Assembly (NCBI GenBank): GCA_024449915.1 | Contig: JAMZAV010000008.1 | Span: forward strand, 992,001-1,056,000 | DNA from: Sweltsa coloradensis | Taxonomy: Eukaryota; Arthropoda; Insecta; Plecoptera; Chloroperlidae | Length of the DNA stretch: 64,000 nt | Direction: 5' to 3' | Shown: in pieces, positions 45,483-57,153 of the stretch | Position numbering within the stretch: position 1 is the first letter of the stretch | Layout of the letters: each line of letters begins with the position of its first letter | Translations under genes and position numbers: made by a program | Notes under the pieces: generated by a model | Seen by the model: only the letters and a program-made list of their open reading frames with translations | What the model was told of the DNA's origin: nothing | Database searches by the model: none

Positions 45483-47627
45483 GACCTAATGTTCTCAATA
45501 ACCTGGATTAAATGTTTTACATGAACATTACAAGAAATAACTTAAAAAAAAGAAAGAATTTATGTCTCATCATTACTACTTAATTAATTACAATACTACC
45601 ACTCAGTTAACTACAATGTAGGACCTATGTACCTAGTTTTCAACTCCTTGTATACCTACATGCAGACTGAATGGTACTTGACAACTCCCTTACCATTACA
45701 AATATCACAAAGTATACCACTGGCTATACAAATCCCAATGAACCCTCATTTTTCACAAAGTATATAAGAAATGGGGATAACACAAAACCATCCATCACAA
45801 GTAATTATTGAATACATAGGATCAAGTGAAAAAGTTAAAAGCATACCACCCCCCAAAAAAAAAAGGTTTAAGAGTTGAAATTAAGTTGTTCGGTAGATGA
45901 ATGAAATATTGTTTGATTTGATATTCGGCACTCTCAACTGTTACATTAGGGAAGAGCAAAACCATACATATTAGTATATGTAATGGATAACCTATAATTG
46001 CAAGATAAGTTATAAATACTAACAAATATTATAAATAATAAATAATAGCCAAAGTAATAAAATACTGTAACATGAATTTAAAATCAAACACAAATATAGC
46101 ATTAAAATAGAGTGGTCAACCGCTTAGTGAAAATTTAACTACCATACAAGTTTGAATAAAAGCTAGCAAAAATTCTTAGGTACTAGTATATTTAAATTTG
46201 TCATATCCTTAGGCCTACTTCAAAATCCCAAACACATCTAATTTTAGCATTTTCAAAAGTCCTTCCTTCCATTTCTTTATATGATGAGAGGCCCAGTTAC
46301 ATTCAAATCTTGAACTATGTATTTTACTTCATGCTTAGAATCTGATTCAGACAGGGTGAAGAGTCTTTAGTTTTAAGTAAACAACAGTACCGGTACATTG
46401 TACAGAGAGAGAGAGCTTAATTTACAGTTCACCCAGTGTGTATAAAAATGCAACTGAAGAATAGACCTCAATATTCATCTTGGTATGTATACAAATACTG
46501 CCAAGTACCTGCCCAAGAATTGTGTTGGCAAGTTAAGAATAACAAGGGTTGGCTGTACTTCTATAAAGGTGGTAAGCACCGGTATATAAATAAGTAAAAA
46601 AACAACATACATACTATTAAATTTTATTTTTGCTGTTTAGGCTAGGTCATAAAGCAAAAAAGCAAAATAAAAGCATAGATATTAACATTGATTGTATTAC
46701 CCTTTTTAAGGTAGCTGAAAAATTTCTTGAGTTACAAACTGAATATATGGATGGACTCATTTTAATCATAGGCCTACTATATAGGCTTACAAAATTTTCT
46801 TGGATCAAAATGAATTATTGTCAAGTGAAAAACAATCAAAACATAGAAATAATTCCCAACTCAAAGCCAGTAAAGTGCCTAACTTGGCACTGTTGCTTGG
46901 GTGCTAGCAAACCGACTGCTAACCACTAGTACTAAGCACAAAGGCTACTTAGCCGAAGATCTCGGCAACTTGCACCTGATGTCTATACCTATTGTACAGT
47001 TAAATTGTGCTACTTATTTACTTTAAAAAAAGCGAATTTTCAACAACAAAGATTATGCAATGAAATACTTATTCCTCTACATACATATCAGCCTAAACTT
47101 ACATGCTCTTAAAACAGATATCAACAGTGTGTTTGATAACTATAGTATATTACTAAAGTTAAATTGCACAATGTAAAATCAAGAAACAATAAAATAGCCA
47201 CCTCAGCAATGACTCAAACCCAGATCTCTCAATTGCTGACCAAATATAGAAACACACACATTAAACATTTATTGTTTTAAAAATAACAATAGCAATAGCA
47301 CTGTGTTATGATCTATATGTTGATCTATATGTTACTAATGTTCTCTGGAATGTAAATTCTGTATTAGATAAATAAATAATACTAATAGTAAAGTCACTAA
47401 TAAGCAATAAGCATTAACTACAAGCACTACAAAGGCCTAGTAATATAGGTTGACTACTTGGTAAAATGCCGTGGCTAGAACATGCACGTAGCATGTACTG
47501 CTGAATGGTTGACTTCTATTCCAATAATAATTCTACCAAACCTAATAATATACAGTTTAACAGTAAATAAATAAAGGCCTACAAACAAGAATCAAAGTTT
47601 TACTATAAAAGTGTTGAGTGAACTCAC
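45483..47627. other. AT-rich, no gene recognised
   Basis: Short frames only. tRNA-like boxes are faint near 46895 and 47220 (minus). TAGGCCTA-type words are frequent. Confidence 0.35.
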
Positions 47628-47784
47628 CGTGCACATAAGTCTCGTCGAACGCTCGCAGTAAATTTATTTACCAAACAAAGTGTAAATGCACTGGCAAAAA
47701 CGAGGTTGTATAGCAAAACAACTTTGAAATTTCCAAGCCATTCGATACGGCCAAAATCGCCCAACAGATCCAGGTTTGTTATTC
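47628..47784 (-). CDS. LMBR1-like exon (last conserved helix)
   Basis: The acceptor is TTTATTTTAG|G and the donor TGCACG|GTGAGT. It encodes the hallmark LDLLGDFGRIEWLGNF, then a helix and the end KFTASVRRDLCA. It leaves two bases (CG), so one more coding exon must follow to the left. Confidence 0.93.
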
Positions 47785-50700
47785 CTAAAATAAAATCAAA
47801 CCAAATTGATCTCACTCATATAATATATAGGTCACACAAGAGAATATGATTATGACCAGTGTTCGAAATTAGGAATTTTAGACAGCAGTGCTGTCTAAAG
47901 CTTTTTGGCAGTACTGTTAAGAATTGAGTAGCCCATTTTTTTTTATTCTATGTTTTAACTTTTAATAGTTAATATTTGAACTTAAAAAAAGACGGTTAAC
48001 TCTAAATTTGTAACGTACATGTTACGTAACTGTAAATATTGATGCACATCGCCTACAAATAAATACATGTACATGCCTCTTGACATGCCAATGCCATCAC
48101 CAACATCCCCACGTGACCGAGCCTTTAGGTAAATAAGAAGTTAACAGGTCTTAAGAGATGTTTTTTAGCCTTCTAGGCAACTGGCCGCTCAAAAAATTCA
48201 TCTTCAAATCATCAAATGTAACACATGTCATGATGAGAGAGAGGAGATAACTTAAATATATATTTGTTAATTTGTGAATAATGGGGTGTGCAAGTCCTGA
48301 TTTTTTAGTTTGAGTCGAGTCCAAGCACTAAAAGTAACTCGAGTATCGAGTCCAATTCGAGTCAGAGTACTTTTTTGTTTTAACTTTTAACTATTACTCT
48401 TTGACTTTAGGCCTACTTACAATATGTCTAATATTAATTTTATTAATTGATGTTAGTCCGTATTGTAGGCTCCAAAAGTGAAGACATAGTAACATCTAAT
48501 TGATTTTAAAATGTAATCTCTATACATAATTTTAATTTTCAAGCACAAATTGTTATTAGGGCTAGGCTATGAAATTTAATTCAATAATTGAAATTAGGCC
48601 CTACTTGAAAATGTCATAATTATTATAGTCCTAGTGACATTATATCTGTGCAAAAAAGTTCAAAACTTCCTAAAAGAATAACAATTTGTATCAAAAGACT
48701 GGACGTACTATTGAGGCTAATCAAGGTTGGTAAGGTAGCGCCAAAAATGCATTATGTTTTTACACTCGCACACGACCCGGCACCTCCACCATTTGTACAA
48801 ATCGGGATGAATTTGCTAAAGGCTACCCGGCACCTCCACCAAAATATATATTGTTTCAATACTCGACTTGGGGAACAGGACCGACACACCCCAAGTAGCC
48901 CTACCACCTGGCTCCTACCCCTGTGACAGCGCTCGCTGTAAAACATGCCAACTCAATCTACCCACCGGGTCGTTTACAGCGAGAGCCACGGACAGAACAT
49001 ACGCCATCCAGGGACACAACACTGCCAAAGCACCAACGTCATTTATCAGTTGAGGTGCAGTAGATGCCCAGCTGAATATATAGGCCTTACTACCAACGCC
49101 CTCAACACACGGATGAATGGCCATAGACACGATACCAAAGCAGGCAACATTGAAAAACCAGTGGCCCTACACGCTGCATCTCACAACCTGCCTTTCAACG
49201 AATGCTACCAGGCCAGTGTTGTGAGAGCCCTACCTGCCCACTGCAATGAACATGAATTGAGGAGGTGGGAGCTGGCTCACCAGTGGATTACCAACTCGAG
49301 GCTTCCCCCTAACCTCAACATCCGTTAGGGTGTACTCCACTGCTCCCCCCCCCCCCTCCTAGTTCTCCTGCACTCCACCCCCACCCAACAGCGCCACTGG
49401 CGTGACTTGTAAATAACTGTATATATCTGTACAAACCTAGTTTAGTTAACTCTCCGCTCTCGTCGAGTGAGCAAGGCCCTGTTTGGCCGAAACAGTTTCG
49501 ACGTTTTCTTGTATTATGTTTATTTATTTGTGTCTTTCTTCTACGAGACCCCTGCAGTCACCGACCAGGTAAGCTGTTGGGTTCCCTTTCCACACCCCTA
49601 CTTAACATTGATTTCTATACTAGAAATAAGCCTGCGCTAATGTTATGCAGAGTTTGGTGAATCCATTAATATATATAAACTTTGTTAAAATATTAACTAC
49701 GCCCAGGGCCCAGTGTTTAAAAGTCCCAATACGCCAAATGCTAAGTAAAATAGGGCCACCATTTTTCTTCACGCCTTTTTAGATACCGTCCGAGAGTGAT
49801 GGCTCTGTGAATATAACGATGCCAGAACGAACCGAATATTCACGAGCGAGGTCGATAATGTAGGTATCTTCTAGACCCCTTGATTTATATATGATCGCGG
49901 GTGTACCAACATCAACGATAAAGAAACACACTCTTGAGTGGACTCAATAATTGTATAGGGTAAATTGATTTCTTTAAAATGTAATTTTGAAACCTGGATG
50001 GGGAATTCAAATTTCTAACCCTACACAACAAATAGCACAAAAAAGACAAATGCACTCTCACCTAAAATTCTCGACAGGAGTGGAAGTGCAGTACTCAGTA
50101 TGAGGATGAGAGTACAGTTTATGATCACATGGGTAAATGAAGTTGCTTTCTTTTTAGGCCTTATATTCTTCACATAAGGTAATGTGTAAAGTCCGACTGA
50201 AGATGTCACCACAAGATAAAAGATCAGAACAATTTCCAATGCTGCCCCGTATGGACCGAGCATGGAGAGTGACGATATGCCCAAGGTGAATTGCTGGAAA
50301 CAATGATCAAATATTATCACACTTATCAGTACTATTTATCAAAACATTGTTTTTTCAAACCCCGACCCGAAAAAAGAATTGATTTCCAGACCTTCTGGCA
50401 TTCGAAGAAGGAATAGACAAGAGTGAAAAGGACCAACTAAGTACACAAAACAATAACGTATACAAAATATTGAACAATGTTCATTTCATTAAATTAAATT
50501 GAGCACTCTAGAAAATTAGTGGGGCCTATATATACCTTACCCGGACCCTTATATTTTATTATCCACCATTAATCTGCAGTGGTTCGGCTACCTAGATCAC
50601 AATTAGACAAACATTTTAGTTAAAAGGTCATCAATCGTGAACAAAACAACCAAACTTAAGCCAAATGCAAGTTAACAGTGCAAGTGAAGATGTTTGAATT

Positions 50701-53700
50701 TCACATAGGATGGATTATTCAAGATGAGTCTAATAAATTAGCTTGTAGGTCAAGTATAAAAATAAGGAAATAATATACATACCCGTGTGCTCAAAGGAAG
50801 TGCTTTAAGGCCAACTAAAAGTGATAAGGAGTTCTGAACGACAGTTAAGACTGTTATCGATGTCACTGCCAGCAGCAACATCATTGCGATTGGGTATATA
50901 CAGTTCCTTCGTAGTGATGATGCGTGACGCAGCTTATCTGAAAATTAAATCAAATTTCAATACAAGAGTTGACGACAGATTGTTTCTATGCTGTCCTTTG
51001 GACATACCACTATAACCACTGCAAATCACCAATCTGATTTATCACTTATTAGTAGGGTTGTCGTTCGATATGAATTTGAATATAGATAGATAATCGCTTG
51101 ATCGATAAATATCAATATTTTTTACGTCGATCCATAATTGAATAAAAATTATGGCCTATACTTTCTTGCATGCCGACGCGGACCGTGATTCTTTTGCGAG
51201 TGCATCCTTTTGTTCCTTCCATTTGCTCAAAACTGGGTTTTTCCACGCTAATGACGTCTTTCACAAGAGCATCCCAGCGGCCGGCCGATCCGATATGAGC
51301 GTGCTACGCAAGGTCAGTAAAATATATTGCGCGCTACGTAGATCCAGCTCCTGTGTTGTCTTTGTGAAGGTCGTGTTTCTCGGAAATCTTACTTCTGTGA
51401 AATTTCATTTCAGCTTTTGTTGTTATTGTCGTTCATTCATTTACGAGATATTATCAGAAATCGTTCAATGCTCCGATATGTATTACATGACGAGATGAGT
51501 AATATTCAACATTACTTTGGAAGACAACGTAATATTGGTCTGAAAGAGCTGATGAGATAATATTATCGTATCACTACGGAATAAAGAAAGCCAATACCGA
51601 GTTGGCACGGGGTGGGGAGGAATGCATTTCGATAGATGCTTGTGTTGACCTTGAGCAATGTACTACAATATCAATCGGCGCCTGCAGGAGCAGCGAGTGA
51701 AGCCGCCCGGCAACACATGCATCAATACATTGGGTTGACCACAAACACACTCCACGCAAGGATAAATGGGCACAGGCAGGATGAGCCAGAGGAGAACCTA
51801 GAGAAACTTAACCTTCATGATATGCTTCACAGCCAAAGTCTGTCCCACCCACTATTCCCGATGGTTAGAGGTCCGTGAAAATGGTTAAATTTAATAAAAC
51901 CGAAATAATGCCGCTGAATGTTAATAAAACCATATAACACCGCCAAATAGTTATAACACCAAATTAACCGTCATTCTGCGAAATAAAACCATATTTTACT
52001 ATTTCCTTTCACAAAATCAACATTATCTACACTATTTACAAAATTTCAATCATAACTTGCTGACAACTTGAGTGAAACGAAAAGGGTGCATATAAATTAT
52101 TGATTTTTTATGAAAAACTGCACGAACAAGAAGAAGAAGAGTTATTTGTGGGCTAAAAACAATGGTGATTTGAGTTCATATTGGAATTCCCTTTGCATAT
52201 TAAACAATATTATTTATTTTATTAACGATTTATCATGCGAGAAATGCAAAATTAAATAAAAACATATAACAACACTTTTTACATTATTAAAAACGAAATT
52301 TAGGAAAAAATAAAACCATTTACACGGACCTCTACCGATGGTGAGTTAAAAAGATGGGAACTTGCCTTCCTGTGGGTCTGCAAATCCAGTCACAAACCAA
52401 ATAAAAACTAATTTCATTGAAACAAAAATATAAAATGAAAAATAAAACAATAAAAAAACTATTTTTTTTGTTCAGATAAAAATTACAAAAAAAAAACAGT
52501 ATTTTTTTCCCACCTCCCCTTCCTACCACTGCCCATCCTACTTCATATTTCACCCCCACCCCTAGCCAACAGCTAGCCTAGTTATTTAAAACTCAGTATC
52601 TCTCTTCACTCACTGTGGAAGGTCACATGGACCGAAAACATTATGCAATGTAGTTTCTACATTTTTCTATTGTGGACCGCCACTTCAGGTGAGCTGTCAG
52701 TACCCTGGGTGTATATCTCTAACGAATATCAGATTTAAAATATGAGGTTGTAAGCACATGTTGATTAATAATCAAAATATATTCAGATGCATAAACTAAT
52801 AGTATGTTTACAAGAATGGTTCATGTTAATTAAGACTACAAACCAAGTTTGTTTTTCTTATTCAGAGCTGAACCAAGCAGATTTTGTAGGTTCACGTGGA
52901 GCTCTCCATTTTTCAAAGTTAGTAGTTGATTCCACAGCTCATCTTCTTCACACATAGGCCCAGCAGCCATGCTCCCCATAGGTTCTGGTACGATGAACCC
53001 TTGGCCGGTCTCAATTGCTCGATCTAGCCGGCGGCGGATTACGTTCACTTCAACACACGCGACTGCATATTCTTCTTGAATGTCGTGAAGGAACTTGGGC
53101 TTTACAAGATATCGCCCAACAACACCAAACAATCGGACGAATCCCAATGGTGTACACACTGCAAGTACACAAAATACATAATATTACAGTATATAGTGTG
53201 GTAAGTACAAGCTACATTTCACTGACACATATTTTCAATTTAGGCTTCTTCAATAACAAGTAGGCCTATTTATGTAATTTTAAAACTATTACTAAGTAAT
53301 AAAAAAGCTAAAATTTAAATAACTAATATGGGAAGTATGAAATTAGCCAAAACAACATAAAAACATATAAATAAGTTTAGAATTTGATTTGCCTCTCAAT
53401 GGAAATTTGACTTGCCAGGAATAGTGTCAATTGTTACTACAGTACAGCACAGCATACTGTGAGTAAGGTACTAATTTGAATTTCACATGATCAAAATGAC
53501 ATAGACACTATAAGTGCGACCCCTTATAAACCACTGCCTGACTCCAAACAAAAGTCGATACGGCTATGTGATCGGTCGACCTCGGAAAGGGACGGGCTTG
53601 AATTGGTCGAGTTTGTTTGGAGTCAGCTCTGACGTCACCGCTAATAGTGTCTATAGAAAACAACTTACTATTTGTATTTTGTTTGTTACTTTATAACATA

Positions 53701-56700
53701 GGTTCAGAAGGCCTAATCAACTTCAGTTGATTGTAGAATGGTCGCTATACCAACAATCCGGGATAAAATAAAGTACACACAGACACAGATGCTCTCTAAA
53801 ACTGACTCCAAAAATTAATACCGCTAGAGAGGTTAGTCAATATTATATATTATATATATATTAATACTTAAAGAGGTGTGTGACTAAGAAGTTGTTAAGA
53901 GTTTTAAACACTGGCAGAACATGTTTTGTGGTTGACAGCATAATCTCAAATTTCGAAGCCCATCTTCAGCACATTTGTTCATAGTAGTATATATTTTCCC
54001 ATGTTTCATTCCTTGATGGCAAATACTCATCTTGTCACTTTAGATTATAAGCATGTGTGCGTGTATCATGAATCAGGAATCAGGATTAATAAATATCACA
54101 ATAAGATAACACAATTAAGTTACTGTATAATGCAACTTGGGGAAATTCTCAAAGTTGGCATACATGCTTCTTGGTGTTACTTTTCAGTTTTCACTTAAGT
54201 TGTATTGCTACTAGTAATAGTTCTGAGATAGCAAACATATACGTATAGTAGTACAGTACTTACTATACAAGGATTCCTTGAACTATCTTTATTTTTATTA
54301 TAATGGAGTGTACAGTACAATTTTAGATTGTAGGAATCAAGTAAAAGATCTCTAGTACTGTATATAATGTAAGGATGACATGGCAGAATCGATTACATAA
54401 TCGATTCCGGATCGATTCCAGTCTGCATCGATTCCAAATTGGAGGAATCGATTTCTCACTAGACAATTTAAACGTTCGGGCGTCGTGATTTGGGGCGTGG
54501 CAGAGCTATGAACCAAGAGTCTACTGTCCCTGTCCCTCCCTCTCCCGCCAGACACCGATCATACACAAAGGCAGGCAGTATGGTCAACAGGCGACGACGC
54601 AACGTTGGGAAATACATCGTTTCGTGACGTACGGCGGGCGAGACACGCTTTCACGGGCTCCGCAGAAAACGACCGCGGAAATATCGCAACGTATCACGGG
54701 TTCCACGGAAAATGGCCGCCAAAATAACTGTGCATACAATTAAAAAGTTTTTTCTTGGGAATCAATTCTTAGGTCACAATGATCGATTCCAATTTTTTGG
54801 AATCGATGTTATCCCTAATATAGGTAATGGCCAGTTAAATTATGTCAGTTTGTGTATGTGAGGATTTTTTATTCTTTCACTAGAACGAACATCAATAGAT
54901 CATTATAGGTTTAGTGTGCAGGTAAGCCATATTACAACACTACTGGTATAACCATTGTATACAATGTGGGAATGTAAAATAGAGAAGAAAGCATAAATAA
55001 CAGACATGTACATCTAAGAATGACATCCATCTTAACTCTTAAGAGAACCATTGCCATGGTTTGAACAATACCTCTAGGCACAGAACAGTTTTCACTGTGG
55101 ATTTACACGAGAAACTAGTATTACAAAACTATCTACAAATACTGTTCTTATAACGCCCTCACAATGCACATTTTTTAGGTTACGTGTAATTACTTTTTTA
55201 AAGAACAGAGAGAATACAAGATCAAAGTTAAATCAATTCTCAAAATACACAAGGAAACATAATTTTTAGAGAAAAACCACACTGCAGAGTTTTCCAAAAT
55301 GCAGACAACGATTGAGTAAATGTAGGTCAACAAAATGCAATTGTACGATACAACACTTAATGCCATTAACATGGATTAGGAGTTACTTACATAGCAGCAT
55401 TAGAACACCGAGGAAAGAGATGCACGAATAAAGGAATGGTAGATAGTAAGTCCATAAGTCTGAAATAGTAACAGCACGTTAGACATATGGCACACTGCTA
55501 CTATCAACATTGCCAACGACTGTACATGAAGCAAAGAAACTAACTTTATAATAAATCCATTGGAAATGTAAAATAATGTCTACAATACTGAATACATGTA
55601 TATATGGTAATTCCTTAGCCTATCTGCATTTTGCAAAGTAGATCTACACAATCTACAATTTAAATATAAATGTAGACCTACACAGAAAGTTACAATACAC
55701 ATTAGAAATCTGAAGTCACACAACTTACTGAGCAATGTCTGTATACTGGAATTGTCAGTGTCAATGACTGCAGACATAACATAGGTTAACCCTAGTACTA
55801 CGACAGCCAGTAGACCCAAGACGGTAAAAGTTTCGAGGATTCTTGCTTTCATACACTTGCGATAGCCTGCAAAGCCCTCCGACTCGGTAAACAGATATGA
55901 AAACGGTAGGAGAATGAATAGTGACAAGTTGGAGAATAGGAACACTAAACTCCATAGGCCTGAAACAAACAACATTACAACCCACTTTCAAAATCATTTG
56001 TGAAGCCAAGAAGCCATTAGGTACTACATACAACAAATAATATTCTTATTTCTTATCATATAAAAAGTACCTAACAATATTATTAAATCAATTTTTTCCA
56101 GTAAAGTTATCGTAATGACCTGAATCTAGTAGCCTACAGAAAAAAAATGCCTCCATATTCGCACCCATATTAAGCCTATATTTGCAGAGTGAACATTTCC
56201 AATGCTATTTCAGCACGTTTGAGTATTCCGCACCCGGAATCTTGATTCGAATGACTTCCAACGATGGTGGACGGAGTGCGCCATATCCATGCTCTGTTAT
56301 TGGCTATGCTACCCTAGTATAGTATTTGACTGGCACTGGTCATCCCGTTTCTGTCCAATCATGTAACTTGGTGATTGTGACGTTCACCATCAGTGAGTGC
56401 AAACCAAACATAGTGGAAACAGCCTGACTGTCAATCACTCTAAAAACTACCATTTAACAAGTAAGGTGCTTAAATAGCATATTCTCCAAAATTCTTTCTT
56501 CGTGACAGTTGATTAGAAATATTAGTGAAAAAGATGCATAGAAACCATTGAAGGATGTTTATTATTTACGCAAAGGGGTATACCCTCGGCTAGTTATTTA
56601 TCGCAATAACTTTGAAAGGAGGTCATAAAAAAAGATGCATAAAAATATGAAGATTTGGAATTGTATCATAACATTCACCATAAGTACGCAGACAGGCCTA

Positions 56701-57121
56701 CTTTTTGCCGTCACAGTACACTTGCAGTAGCCCTAGAGACCTAGGCCAAGCCAAGAATCATGTGATGTTTAAGCTTAGACCTAGGGGTAGCTAGGGTTTA
56801 CATGTTGTACGCTAAGCCTAGGTATGGCCTAGGCCTAATCATCAATAAATACTAAAGAGGACAGATACTCGCCAGATGAATGTAAAGCCATGTAATCACG
56901 CCTTTTAGAATGATATATTTGCATTGTTAATGTGCATTATTTGCATTATATATATATTCAGTGCCATACTATATTCGGGTCAGTATGGTAGATGTAAATT
57001 GAAAAGAATAAACCAATCCATAAAACCAATCATACTGCACAGATTAGGTTTCAAACACACACAGGAACACATATCACTAATACAGCCATATTATTTGCAC
57101 TATATTTCTTCTAATAAATAA

Positions 57122-57153
<32 letters not shown>

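Noticed and set aside
47500..47525. Acceptor-like TATTATTAG 100 bases after the last secure LMBR1-like exon, giving a short RFG... tail
   Set aside because: The intron would be about 100 bases, far shorter than the others, and the pyrimidine tract is poor; the tail does not match the family.
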